Source: Chloroflexota bacterium
GTDB lineage: Bacteria; Chloroflexota; Anaerolineae; 4572-78
Reading direction: 5' to 3'
NCBI GenBank assembly: GCA_024278725.1
Contig: JAJRSQ010000160.1
Span: 1-19,441, forward strand
DNA length: 19,441 nucleotides
Position 1 is the stretch's first letter; each line of letters starts with the position of its first letter. Under the pieces are notes generated by a model that was given only the letters and a program-made list of their open reading frames with translations, searched no databases and had not been told where the DNA came from. The position numbers and the translations under genes were made by a program. Shown here in pieces: positions 7,480-14,699 of this stretch.

Positions 7480-8331
7480 TCATCCGGTGGCGATAGTTTT
7501 GTGTTCGGCGGGGACGCGCCATGAGCCTTCGCCGCGCACGCGCAAATCGCGCGCCAGAAAGCGCCGCCATGCCGCCAGCGCGCAGAGAATCGTGAGCGCC
7601 AGCACGGCGAGTACCCAACGCCAGTTCATCGCTTCATGCAGTACCGCGCCACCCTGATAATAATACAGCGTGGAGAACCGCGCCGCCGTCACCCAACCGG
7701 CATTGATATTCGCCATACCGGCGAGAATATATCCAAATATCAGATAGAAGCCCGACACCGACGCGGCAATTTTCTGCGAGGGCAAGACCATGCTCAACAG
7801 CAGGGTGAAGGCGATGAAAAAGAGGATTTGCGCCCACGCCGGCAGGAACGCCAGCGCCATCCTCCCCGGCGAAATGCCGAGGTCCACCGAGCCGAGCGGC
7901 AGAATGGTCGCCACCGCTGCCACGGCAAAAATGATGGTCGCGCCGATGGCGACGCCCAGCACCCGCGAGAAAAAGAGTTTGGTGCGGCTGACGGGCTGTC
8001 CCAGCAGCACATCCATCATGCCGTTTTCTTCATCCGCCACCACCAGCCCGCTGCCCACGATGATGGCAAAGATGCCCATCATCAGCGGCAATTGCGAGAA
8101 AAGTTTGCCGTCAATGAACCCCGCCGGGGTGATGAATGCGTCCAGCCCGCCCAGAAAATCCATCACCCCCTCCGGCAGGGCGTCGATGAATTGCTGCATA
8201 AGCGCCGCCTGCTCGGTCAGGTTGTCGGCGAACAGAACCACCACCGACCCCATATATGCCATCCCCAAACTCCAGCCGATGATATGCCATTTCATCCGCC
8301 GGAGCGTGTGCCAGATTAATGCTATCATCAT
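7480..8331 (-). CDS. ABC-2 family transporter permease (second of two)
   Basis: 283 residues, beginning MMIALIWHTLRRMKW. The ATG overlaps the TGA of the upstream permease (ATGA), so translation is coupled. About six hydrophobic segments are visible: a first near residues 18-38, followed by a long extracytoplasmic loop with QFIDALPEG, then helices near IFAIIVGSGLVV, ATIIFAVAAVATILP, ILFFIAFTLLLSM, GFYLIFGYILAGM and WVLAVLALTILCA. The GLVVADEENGMMDVLLGQPVSRTK stretch is matched by an almost identical motif in the neighbouring permease (VIADEEAGILDLLLANPLSRTT), so the two are paralogues and probably form a heterodimeric channel. The substrate is unknown; related ABC-2 exporters move antibiotics, lipids or peptides. 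Confidence 0.88.
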   Translation of the reverse strand: MMIALIWHTLRRMKWHIIGWSLGMAYMGSVVVLFADNLTEQAALMQQFIDALPEGVMDFLGGLDAFITPAGFIDGKLFSQLPLMMGIFAIIVGSGLVVADEENGMMDVLLGQPVSRTKLFFSRVLGVAIGATIIFAVAAVATILPLGSVDLGISPGRMALAFLPAWAQILFFIAFTLLLSMVLPSQKIAASVSGFYLIFGYILAGMANINAGWVTAARFSTLYYYQGGAVLHEAMNWRWVLAVLALTILCALAAWRRFLARDLRVRGEGSWRVPAEHKTIATG

Positions 8332-9194
8332 AAACCCCCTTCATTTGCTTTTGCGCCGCGAAAAGGCAGCCGCAACCGCCACAGACTTTCCCCGCTGACC
8401 CGCAGGTCTCGCCGCTGAAAGCGCCACCATGCCAGCCCGACCAACGCAATGGTGAGGGCGATTAAGATGGACAGAGGCGTCCAGTCCAGTTTTTCCACCA
8501 GCGCCTGTGAACTGGGATAATAATATATGGGGGACAATTTGGCGACCGATTCGAGCGAGGCGTTCACATCCGCCATGGAATTGGCGAAATATGATGCCGC
8601 CAAAATCAGCCCGCCGGTCATTGCCGCCAGCGACCGCCCCGGCAAAAGCATGCTCAACGCCAGCGCCAGCGCCGTAAACAGCGACACCTGCACATACAGC
8701 GGGAAGAACGCGCGCAACAGTTGCCCGAACGTCAGATTCATTTCCTGCGACAGGGTTTGAGCAAGGGTCATCCCCAGCAGCGACATCCCCAGAATTGCCG
8801 CCAGCGCCAAAAATACTCCCAGCGTTCGCCCGACAAACAGGGTGGTGCGGCTGAGCGGATTCGCCAGCAGCAGGTCGAGTATGCCCGCTTCTTCATCGGC
8901 AATGACCGCGCCCGCCCCGGCAATCACCGCAAAAATGCCGAGGAGGAAGGGCATCAATCCGAAAAATTCCAGCCCCAAAAAGCCCACCGGCGTTCCGATA
9001 CCGGAAATTTTACCGAACACGATGGTCATTTCCGGCGGATAAGTCGCCATCAGTTTATCGAGATTTTCGCCCTGACTCGCCAGGGTGTCAAACAGCGAAA
9101 TGGAAAGAATGGGCATAAGGGTGAGGCTCAATCCCCAGCCCAGAATTGCGCCCCGCAGTCGGCGCAGGGTATGGAATAAAATTGCGAGCATCAT
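8328..9194 (-). CDS. ABC-2 family transporter permease (first of two)
   Basis: 288 residues, starting MMLAILFHTLRRLRG. Its ATG shares a base with the TAA of the upstream ATPase gene (TAATG). The architecture matches the next permease: an N-terminal cytoplasmic HTLRR segment, one helix, a loop of about 50 residues, then about five helices (for instance PFLLGIFAVIAGAGAVI and ALALSMLLPG). The conserved ADEEAGILDLLLANPLSRT loop lies between helices 2 and 3, where ABC-2 permeases usually meet the ATPase. It almost certainly works with the adjacent ATPase and the paralogous permease as one exporter. The cargo is unknown. Confidence 0.88.
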   Translation of the reverse strand: MMLAILFHTLRRLRGAILGWGLSLTLMPILSISLFDTLASQGENLDKLMATYPPEMTIVFGKISGIGTPVGFLGLEFFGLMPFLLGIFAVIAGAGAVIADEEAGILDLLLANPLSRTTLFVGRTLGVFLALAAILGMSLLGMTLAQTLSQEMNLTFGQLLRAFFPLYVQVSLFTALALALSMLLPGRSLAAMTGGLILAASYFANSMADVNASLESVAKLSPIYYYPSSQALVEKLDWTPLSILIALTIALVGLAWWRFQRRDLRVSGESLWRLRLPFRGAKANEGGL

Positions 9195-10105
9195 TACGCC
9201 TCCCCGCCCGGTTCACGGTAAAATTGCAGGAAAATTTCTTCCAGCGACGGGCGTTCAATTTCCAAATCGCGCACGGGGAAATGCGCCAGCGTTTTGATGA
9301 AGGTATCCATCTCCCCTGTGACGCGCAGCGAAACCCTGTCGCCGGCGGCATTGGTTTCCAGCACCGAGATGCCGTCCACCTGCAATGTTTGCGCATCCAC
9401 CGGCGATTTGAAGCGCACCTGCACCGTTCGCAGCGCGCGCTCGCGCAGTTCTTCCGGCGCAATAATTTCGACCACCTCTCCCTGCCGGATGATGCCCACC
9501 CGGTCTGCCAAAAATTCCACTTCGCTGATGATGTGCGACGAGAAAAAGATGGTTGTGCCACGCTCTCGGACTTCCCGAATCAACCGCAGCACTTCTTTCT
9601 GCATCAGCGGGTCAAGCCCTTGCGTCGGTTCATCCAAAATCAGCAGTTCGGGGCGGTGCATGAACGCCTGCACCAGCCCGACTTTCTGCTTGTTCCCCTT
9701 CGACAGGTTTTTGATGGGGATGTCCAGTGTCAACTGCAATCGTTTCGCCAATTCGTTGATGTAGGCGTTATCGGCGTGGTTGCCGCCCAGATGGTTGAGC
9801 AGATTGATCATCCCGCGGGCGGTGTAATTGTTGTACAGGTTCAATTCGCCGGGCAGATACCCCGTGCGTTCCCGCACTGCGACCGGGTCTTCCTGCGGAT
9901 TGATGCCCAGCACGGTCAGGGTTCCCCCTTGCGGGCGGATGAGGTCGAGCATGCAGCGGATGGTGGTGGTTTTTCCCGCGCCGTTGGGTCCCAAAAAGCC
10001 GAAGATTTCGCCGGGGCGAACATCCAGATTTACGCCGCGCAAGGCTTGCACCGAGCCGTAATTCTTCACCAGATTTTGGGCATGAATGGCATATTGTACC
10101 GTCAT
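9194..10105 (-). CDS. ABC transporter ATP-binding protein (ABC-2 exporter ATPase)
   Basis: 303 residues, with an ATG start preceded by GGAGG. It couples ATP hydrolysis to export through the two downstream permeases. Nucleotide-binding motifs are complete: Walker A GPNGAGKT (39-46), signature LSKGNKQ (134-140), Walker B LLILDEP (154-160), D-loop GLD (163-165) and the H-loop histidine at 191 in FSSHI. The YLPGELNLY segment in place of a canonical Q-loop context is common in CcmA/DrrA-like drug-type ATPases. About 80 C-terminal residues beyond the core form a DrrA-like extension that may be regulatory. It heads a three-gene operon with a clear promoter and terminator. Whether the role is drug resistance or export of an endogenous product cannot be told. 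Confidence 0.93.
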   Translation of the reverse strand: MTVQYAIHAQNLVKNYGSVQALRGVNLDVRPGEIFGFLGPNGAGKTTTIRCMLDLIRPQGGTLTVLGINPQEDPVAVRERTGYLPGELNLYNNYTARGMINLLNHLGGNHADNAYINELAKRLQLTLDIPIKNLSKGNKQKVGLVQAFMHRPELLILDEPTQGLDPLMQKEVLRLIREVRERGTTIFFSSHIISEVEFLADRVGIIRQGEVVEIIAPEELRERALRTVQVRFKSPVDAQTLQVDGISVLETNAAGDRVSLRVTGEMDTFIKTLAHFPVRDLEIERPSLEEIFLQFYREPGGEA

Positions 10106-10160
10106 AAAAGCCTCCTTCGAGCCGTTAGACGGTGGGGTTTGTACGAATTCGCGCGAAGGA

Positions 10161-10189
10161 ATTATACCTCAGATATGGTGGGTATTCAA
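10161..10189 (-). promoter_or_regulatory. Sigma-70-type promoter of the ABC exporter operon
   Basis: On the minus strand, TTGAAT (10189-10184) and TATAAT (10166-10161) are 17 bases apart. The leader to the ATPase start is about 50 bases long and ends with GAAGGAGG. Confidence 0.78.
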
Positions 10190-10222
10190 TTTGAGTGGAA
10201 ATTTTTTGGGGGGAAACAGGGA

Positions 10223-10242
10223 GGCGGCTACAACGAGCCACC
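10223..10242 (-). terminator. Possible weak hairpin at the end of the anti-sigma gene
   Basis: A 7-bp stem (GGTGGCT with AGCCGCC, one G-U pair) and a six-base loop span the anti-sigma stop codon. No U-tract follows directly, so a terminator role is uncertain. Confidence 0.3.
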
Positions 10243-10938
10243 CAGAACTTTGTCGCCGGTGGGACCGGGACTGCCGCCGAAGGGTTCGATGGTGATGCCG
10301 AATGCGCCGTATTCGGTGAGCGGGCGGGGTGAGGTGACTTCGATGGTGCCGTAGCCGGTTTCATCCACCGAAAAAATCGCGCCGCTGGTGCGCGTGCCGT
10401 CCCGAATGACCCACAGTTGGTATTGGTGTTCGGGGTCGAGAACGGGCAAATCTTCCACGATGAGCGTTCCTTTGTTGCCCGTCGGGTCAATCACCAGCAG
10501 ACCGGACGCTTCGGGGGCGGCGGTTGTGCCCGCCATGGCGATGGTCTGCATGCCGTCCGGCACGGCGGGGGCGGCGGGACGGGTTGACCACACCGCGAAT
10601 AGAATCGCAATCAGCGCGACCGCCACCGCACCGAGACTCCATGCCGGAACGGGGCGCGCGAAGAGGGCTTTCAACGTTTCCCACCACGAGCGACGGGGTG
10701 TCGCGGATTGTTGCGGGGTGCGGGCAACGGCGTCCATCAGACGGGTTTCCAACCCGGCGGATGGTTCCACGGCGGGCACGGCGAGCGCCAACTCTCCCGC
10801 AATCGCTTCGAAGGTTGTCAATTCGCGCCGGCACAGGGCGCATGTGTTCACATGACGCTCAATGTGTCGGGTCTCTTCGGCGGAAAGTATGCCCAGGGCA
10901 TAATCCGGCAATTGTTCGATTACATGTTCTTCCGGCAT
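10228..10938 (-). CDS. Zinc-finger membrane anti-sigma factor (RskA-like)
   Basis: Binds and holds its partner ECF sigma factor at the membrane until a signal releases it. I chose ATG 10938 (MPEEHVIEQL) because GGTGA sits five bases upstream; ATG 10950, adding four residues, is the alternative. The protein is 236 residues by this start. The N-terminal anti-sigma zinc finger has the H29-x3-C33-x2-C36 pattern. One membrane helix spans about 98-117. The extracytoplasmic C-terminal half (GTLIVEDLPVLDPEHQYQLWVIRDG, with GIFSV-like and FGITIEP strands) resembles the anti-sigma-K (RskA) domain. It lies 37 bases after the sigma gene, the usual arrangement. In known systems release depends on stepwise proteolysis; the trigger here is unknown. 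Confidence 0.9.
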   Translation of the reverse strand: MPEEHVIEQLPDYALGILSAEETRHIERHVNTCALCRRELTTFEAIAGELALAVPAVEPSAGLETRLMDAVARTPQQSATPRRSWWETLKALFARPVPAWSLGAVAVALIAILFAVWSTRPAAPAVPDGMQTIAMAGTTAAPEASGLLVIDPTGNKGTLIVEDLPVLDPEHQYQLWVIRDGTRTSGAIFSVDETGYGTIEVTSPRPLTEYGAFGITIEPFGGSPGPTGDKVLGGSL

Positions 10939-10975
10939 GTGATTCACCATTTACACAATTTTTTCCGCACCACGT

Positions 10976-11545
10976 TCATGTTTCGTCGTGCAGAAGATGG
11001 CGCAATTTTTTCATCGCCAGACGGATGCGGGTTTTCACCGTGCCCACCGGTTCATTCAAAATTTGGGCGATTTCCCGGTGGGAATATCCTTTAAAATATG
11101 CCATTGACAGCGCCGTTTGCTGGTTATCCGGCAAACTGGCGACCGCCCGCACCACCGATTCCTGCCGTATATTGGCGCTGACCGTCTCTTCGGATGAGGG
11201 GGCGACGGGCAGCAGCTCCCGATACGCCGAATCCGCCCAATCCACCTGCGCATGCAACCCTCGGCGGTTGTTTCGCCGCAGATGGTCGATGGCGATATTG
11301 CGCGTGATGCGCACCAGCCATGTTTTCACCTGCGCTTTTTCCGCGCGGTAACGGTCCGCTTTTTGCCAGATGCGCAAAAATACATCCAGCGTCACTTCTT
11401 CGGCGACGGTGGTTTCATCCACAATTCGGAATGCCAGACTGAACACCAGACGCTCATATCGTTTGAACAATTGTTGCAGGGCGTCGGCATCGCCCGCCGC
11501 AATTTGGCGGATTAGATTGCTGTCGGTTACGGGTGCGGTACGCAA
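10976..11545 (-). CDS. ECF RNA polymerase sigma factor (SigK-like), probable TTG start
   Basis: Directs RNA polymerase to a stress or envelope regulon. Region 2 is visible (DALQQLFKRYERLVFSLAFRIV, then AEEVTLDVFLRIWQKADRYR), followed by WLVRITRNIAIDHLRR; region 4 with its helix-turn-helix is LPDNQQTALSMAYFKGYSHREIAQIL, then GTVKTRIRLAMKKLR. The frame is open up to 11791, but that extension runs through a long hairpin and overlaps the upstream gene. TTG at 11545 has GGAGAG eight bases upstream and gives 189 residues, the normal ECF length. A TACAAT -10-like box (minus strand, 11599-11594) would start transcription just before it; no convincing -35 is seen, so the promoter may be ECF-dependent and autoregulated. 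ATG 11620 is the other option. The zinc-finger anti-sigma gene follows. Confidence 0.9.
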   Translation of the reverse strand: MRTAPVTDSNLIRQIAAGDADALQQLFKRYERLVFSLAFRIVDETTVAEEVTLDVFLRIWQKADRYRAEKAQVKTWLVRITRNIAIDHLRRNNRRGLHAQVDWADSAYRELLPVAPSSEETVSANIRQESVVRAVASLPDNQQTALSMAYFKGYSHREIAQILNEPVGTVKTRIRLAMKKLRHLLHDET

Positions 11546-11651
11546 AGTTGGCGCTCTCCGGTGGGTTGCAGGAATAAGCGGTTGACTGTTTTTATTGTAC
11601 CACAATCCGATAAGATTCATATTTTTTATGCCGAAAAACCGATGTTCAACG

Positions 11652-11697
11652 GCTACAGCACACGGAGCGCGCGTCGGTTGCGTCCGTGTGCTGTAGC
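11652..11697. terminator. Long 15-bp hairpin between the envelope protein gene and the sigma gene
   Basis: GCTACAGCACACGGA (11652-11666) and its perfect complement TCCGTGTGCTGTAGC (11683-11697) enclose a 16-base GC-rich loop that can add CGC/GCG pairs. It lies 30 bases after the stop of the LPVTG protein gene. There is no immediate U-tract on either strand, so it may be an mRNA-stabilising or processing stem, or a weak terminator separating the two units. Confidence 0.6.
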
Positions 11698-11726
11698 GAT
11701 TCATGCGATGATGGGAAAGATGGCGG

Positions 11727-12635
11727 CTACCGCGCCGACCACATCCGTGATGTTGCCACGCCACCGACCAGCAGCACGACTCCGGCGGCAATCAGCAGGA
11801 TGGTGGTGAGGGGGAAGGTGTTCCCGCCGGTGACGGGGAGTTCTGCCGGCGCCGCCATTGCCATCGCTTCGGCGGGGTTGACGACGAACCACACGTCTTT
11901 CACGCCTTGTCCGGTGGTGTCACCGATGCGGCGGTCGTTTTTCCAGAAGTAGAGCGGTTGCCCGTTGTATGCCACTTGCTGACCGCCATCGGCGCGGGTG
12001 ATGATGCTCAATTCGCCGGACAAGCCGGTTCCGGCAACGGCTTCGCCGCCGTTAACCAGCAGGGGGGGCCAGTTTTCCATACAGCCTTCGTTGCAGTTGC
12101 TCACGCCGGGCATATCTTTGGTGAACATGTAGAGGGTCATGCCCTGACTGGTCAGAATATCGCCCAAAGCCGAGGTGGAAACGTTGACCACCGGGCTGGC
12201 GACGGTCATATCGGCGGGGGATGGATGCGCCACAAACCACACATCCTTCAGGTTTTGCCCGTTGGCATCGCCGGGTTGCGCGTCTTTGAAGAAGTAGTAG
12301 AGGGGCATGCCGTTGTATGTGACCTGCCGTGTGCCGTCCGTGCGGTCAATCACGCCCAATTCACCCGGAAGGTCTGCCCCGGCGGTCGGGGTTTCATCCG
12401 CTGCCACGGTGAGGGGGGGCCAGTTTTGGGCGCAACCGTCGTAGCATTTGCTGACATTTTCTTCATCCACCGCGAAAATGTAGAGGGTCATCCCGTTGGC
12501 ATCCGTCAGAATTTTGCCCACCGTCGGGTTGTCTGCCACCTGAACCGTTGCCCCCTGCGCGAAGCTCGCGCCAATCAAAACCAGGGTGAATATCAGTACC
12601 GTGCCGATAATAGCCATTAATCGTGTGCGTTTCAT
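11727..12635 (-). CDS. Secreted COG4315-type repeat protein with LPVTG C-terminal anchor signal
   Basis: 302 residues from ATG 12635, with GAAAGGAG upstream; the frame extends 15 codons further without a ribosome site. A Sec signal peptide covers residues 1-28 (MKRTR, a hydrophobic core, ASFAQG) and has no lipobox cysteine. Two tandem modules follow, each with the Lipoprotein_15/COG4315 motifs: TLYIFAVDE with C64-x3-C68 and QNWPPL, then YNGMPLYYF and KDVWFV; the second copy has C181-x3-C185 and ENWPPL. The family function is unknown. The C-terminus is LPVTG (266-270), a hydrophobic stretch and a basic tail, resembling a sortase-type sorting signal, so the mature protein is probably extracellular and surface-held. 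It lies directly upstream of the ECF sigma/anti-sigma pair on the same strand and may be part of that envelope regulon. Confidence 0.9.
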   Translation of the reverse strand: MKRTRLMAIIGTVLIFTLVLIGASFAQGATVQVADNPTVGKILTDANGMTLYIFAVDEENVSKCYDGCAQNWPPLTVAADETPTAGADLPGELGVIDRTDGTRQVTYNGMPLYYFFKDAQPGDANGQNLKDVWFVAHPSPADMTVASPVVNVSTSALGDILTSQGMTLYMFTKDMPGVSNCNEGCMENWPPLLVNGGEAVAGTGLSGELSIITRADGGQQVAYNGQPLYFWKNDRRIGDTTGQGVKDVWFVVNPAEAMAMAAPAELPVTGGNTFPLTTILLIAAGVVLLVGGVATSRMWSAR

Positions 12636-12672
12636 GAATTTTCTCCTTTCAGAAACATACAGTTGTTGTTTG

Positions 12673-12808
12673 TGGCTCAATTAGAATCTAGGGGGAATTT
12701 ATGAAATGTCATTGCGAGGCGCGTTTTTTGCGCCGAAGCAATCTCCGCTAACGTTCACTGAGATTGCTTCGCTTCGCTCGCAATGACAGCCCCCCTGAAT
12801 CCCCAAAG
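12673..12808. repeat. Palindromic repeat element, copy 1
   Basis: The element begins TTGTGGCTCAAT and GAATCTAGGGGG, runs through GTCATTGCGAG and GAAGCAATCTC, then returns through GAGATTGCTTCG and CTCGCAATGAC to CCCCCCTGAATCC, so both the core and the ends are inverted repeats. The whole can fold into a long imperfect stem. It lies between azlD and the LPVTG protein gene. It shares 36-40 bases at its left end with copy 2 (14113-14153) and nearly its full length with copy 3 (14700-14844). No coding frame is present, so it is probably a non-autonomous mobile or REP-type element. The rest of the gap (12809-12868) shows nothing further. Confidence 0.85.
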
Positions 12809-12868
12809 AGCCTTGTTTGTTACTGAAAGATACGCACGTTTCGGATGATTGGATTTAAATGGATATTT

Positions 12869-13183
12869 TCACCATAGCCATTGCCACAGCAGAAATGCCG
12901 CCATCCCGCTGAGGATGGTCAAAAGGAGGTTTTTGCGCCACCAGCCCACGGCGCCCGCCGCCACGCCCGCCGCCAGATATGCGTTTTGCGGGGAAAGGTC
13001 GAGCGTGCCGTGGGGCATTAATATGGATGGCACGATGATGGCGGTGAGCACCGTCGGGGGGACGTATTTCAGGGCGCGCGCCAACGGGGCGGGGAATTCC
13101 AATTGCCCGGAGGCGGCAAACAGGGTGTACCGAATGGCGAATGTCACCGCCATCATTCCGCCGATGAGCCACACTTCTTTCAT
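12869..13183 (-). CDS. azlD: AzlD-like branched-chain amino acid exporter subunit
   Basis: 104 residues from ATG 13183 (MKEVWLIGGMMAVTFAIRY), preceded by GGAGG; the start overlaps the stop of azlC by four bases (ATGA). Four hydrophobic segments fill the protein, which ends with GMAAFLLWQWLW. The AIRYTLF segment near the N-terminus and the later VPPTVLTAIIVPSI stretch are typical of the AzlD family. AzlD is the small partner of AzlC; together they export branched-chain amino acids and analogues such as azaleucine through the cytoplasmic membrane. The longer upstream frame (to 13447) is an out-of-frame reading of azlC and was not used. Confidence 0.92.
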   Translation of the reverse strand: MKEVWLIGGMMAVTFAIRYTLFAASGQLEFPAPLARALKYVPPTVLTAIIVPSILMPHGTLDLSPQNAYLAAGVAAGAVGWWRKNLLLTILSGMAAFLLWQWLW

Positions 13184-13914
13184 CCCGTCACCTCCGGTTT
13201 CCGGCGCGATTCCGCCGCCAATCCCGCGCCGATGCCCGCCACCGCCGCCAACATCATCCCCAATTTGTTGGGCAACGGGTGCGCCAGCACCGATACCGCG
13301 CCCGCGACCAGCACACTCACCCACATCGGTCTGTTTTTTAAATAGGGGATGGTCATGCCGATGAACGTGACCGGCATGGCGACATCCAGCCCCCATCCGG
13401 CGGCGTCGGGGATGGATTGCCCGACGGTGATGCCGAGCAGTGTCCACACTTGCCAGCTCAGGTACATGGTCAGCGCGGAGCCGAGATAATACCAGCGGTT
13501 GTGTCGGTGGTTGGGGTGCGCCGAAAAGTGGTTGACGACCACGGCGAAGGTTTCATCGGTGAGCCAGAACGCCAGCGGCGCGAGCCAGCGTTGGGGCAGG
13601 TGTTTCAGATGGGGAATCAGACTCGCGCTGTAGAGCAGATGCCGCAAATTCACCACGAAGGTGGTCAGAATGATGATGGGGACGCTGCTCCCCGCCGCCA
13701 GCAAACCCACGGCGATGAACTGCGCCGACCCCGCGAACACGAATGCCGACATCGCCAGCGCGCCCCAGGCGGAAAGTCCGCCGGCGGATGACAGTGTGCC
13801 GAAGATGATGCCGAAAGGGAGTGCGCCCACCACTAGCGGGATGGTGGCTTTGGCGCCGGCGAAGAATGCCGCGCGCGCCGAATCGGGCGCAGTCGGTGCG
13901 GATGTGTGTGCCAT
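13180..13914 (-). CDS. azlC: AzlC-like branched-chain amino acid exporter
   Basis: 244 residues, starting with ATG 13914 preceded by GAGG. It is the large membrane subunit of the AzlCD exporter. The N-terminal family pattern is clear: AFFAGAKATIPLVVGALPFGIIFG, then AMSAFVFAGSAQFIAVGLL, which contains the conserved AGSAQF loop. LRHLLYSASLIPHLKHLP and a FWLTDETFAVVV segment follow; the TDE stretch is strongly conserved in AzlC. About six to seven helices are predicted, ending with a basic cytoplasmic tail. Substrates in characterised relatives are leucine, isoleucine, valine or their analogues; the substrate here is inferred. A possible promoter lies at 13944-13971. No Lrp-like regulator gene is in the window. 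Confidence 0.93.
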   Translation of the reverse strand: MAHTSAPTAPDSARAAFFAGAKATIPLVVGALPFGIIFGTLSSAGGLSAWGALAMSAFVFAGSAQFIAVGLLAAGSSVPIIILTTFVVNLRHLLYSASLIPHLKHLPQRWLAPLAFWLTDETFAVVVNHFSAHPNHRHNRWYYLGSALTMYLSWQVWTLLGITVGQSIPDAAGWGLDVAMPVTFIGMTIPYLKNRPMWVSVLVAGAVSVLAHPLPNKLGMMLAAVAGIGAGLAAESRRKPEVTG

Positions 13915-13943
13915 CGGTCAACCTCGTGAAGGATACGGCTCAC

Positions 13944-13971
13944 AGTGTATGGCTTTTGCGGGGAATGGCAA
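13944..13971 (-). promoter_or_regulatory. Possible azlCD promoter
   Basis: On the minus strand, TTGCCA (13971-13966) and TACACT (13949-13944) are 16 bases apart, with a leader of about 25-30 bases to azlC. Both boxes are only moderate matches. Confidence 0.4.
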
Positions 13972-14040
13972 AATACGGGCAGTTCGGTTCATCAAAAAAA
14001 CAGAGAGTGGTTCAAGTTGACTGCCGGGAATCATTCGCCG

Positions 14041-14068
14041 GTATGGACAGGAAACGCTCTGTCCATAC
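14041..14068. promoter_or_regulatory. Perfect 10-bp inverted repeat in the divergent azlC / oxidoreductase region
   Basis: GTATGGACAG (14041-14050) and CTGTCCATAC (14059-14068) are perfect complements around an eight-base loop (GAAACGCT). It lies in the 351-base gap between two divergently transcribed genes, where an operator would be expected. No T-run follows on either strand, which argues against a terminator. Apart from this, the weak azlC promoter and repeat copy 2, the gap shows nothing else. Confidence 0.55.
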
Positions 14069-14112
14069 ATCAAACAAACATAGGTGATTGCCTTCGACCA
14101 TGCGGGTATATT

Positions 14113-14153
14113 TTGTGGCTCAATCAGAATTTAGGGGGAATTTATGAAATGTC
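14113..14153. repeat. Repeat element, copy 2 (left end only)
   Basis: TTGTGGCTCAATCAG followed by AATTTAGGGGGAATTTATG and AAATGTC matches copy 1 and copy 3, with only one or two substitutions. After GTC the sequence diverges into a different imperfect palindrome (TCGTATTTA, CAA, TAAATGTACGA), so this copy carries another core or is a chimera. Confidence 0.8.
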
Positions 14154-14265
14154 GTATTTACAATAAATGTACGATTGCCCTACGGACGCGCCCGGTATTT
14201 TTGTGCGGCGGGCAATGGCACGTTAAAATATCCACCGGATTGAAACACGGACGGAGGCAATATCC

Positions 14266-14649
14266 ATGAAACTCACCGATTTGAACCGCGGACAATACAT
14301 TGCGCTGGAAACATTCAAACAAAATGGGGATGGCGTCATCACGCCGGTGTGGGTGGCGGCGGATGGCGACCGTTTGCTGGTATGGACGCAGGCGGGGAGC
14401 TGGAAAGTGAAACGCATTCGAGCCAACCGCCGGGTGCGGGTGTGCCCAAGCGACATGCACGGCAATCCCACCGGCAAATGGCTCGACGCGCGGGCATCGG
14501 TGTTGGATGACCCGGCGGAAGAAGCCGCGTTGCAACGCCTGCTCGCCGAAAAATACGGCGCAAAATTTCACCGGCTGGATGCGCTGCGAAAAACGCGCGG
14601 CAAAAAAATCCCCGCGCGGGTGGCGATTGAAATCACATCAACCCCGTAG
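14266..14649 (+). CDS. PPOX-class flavin/F420-dependent oxidoreductase
   Basis: 127 residues, with an ATG start and GGAGG upstream. It is a split-barrel protein of the pyridoxamine-phosphate-oxidase-like superfamily. The visible pattern is that of the short 'PPOX class F420-dependent' group: YIALETFKQNGDGVITPVWV, DGDRLLVWTQAGSWKVKRIR, then NRRVRVCPSDMHGNPTG and a C-terminal helix with EEAALQRLLAEKYG. Known members bind F420 or a flavin and reduce small substrates in the cytoplasm; which cofactor is used here cannot be told. It is the first plus-strand gene, has its own terminator at 14666-14695, and is monocistronic. Copies 2 and 3 of the repeat element bracket it in direct orientation. Confidence 0.88.
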   Translation: MKLTDLNRGQYIALETFKQNGDGVITPVWVAADGDRLLVWTQAGSWKVKRIRANRRVRVCPSDMHGNPTGKWLDARASVLDDPAEEAALQRLLAEKYGAKFHRLDALRKTRGKKIPARVAIEITSTP

Positions 14650-14665
14650 TTCTAAATTTCCCCCC

Positions 14666-14695
14666 AAAAAACACCGGATAAGCCGGCGTTTTTTT
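14666..14695 (+). terminator. Rho-independent terminator of the PPOX gene
   Basis: AAAAAACACCGG, a five-base loop (ATAAG), CCGGCGTTTTTT: a stem with one mismatch ending in a run of T (14689-14695), 17 bases after the stop codon. The A-rich left arm makes it usable in both directions. Confidence 0.85.
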
Positions 14696-14699
14696 AGGT

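Noticed and set aside
9146..10354. Plus-strand open frame of 402 codons
   Set aside because: Antisense to the ABC ATPase, which has all its motifs; the frame also runs through the operon promoter and into the anti-sigma gene.
11727..12635. Reading the COG4315 protein as a lipoprotein
   Set aside because: The family name suggests it, but the signal peptide ends in ASFAQG with no lipobox cysteine; the LPVTG tail is the more likely anchor.
13184..13447. Extended start for AzlD
   Set aside because: The extension is azlC read in another frame (RHHRRAIHPRRRR-like); ATG 13183 has GGAGG and the family N-terminus.
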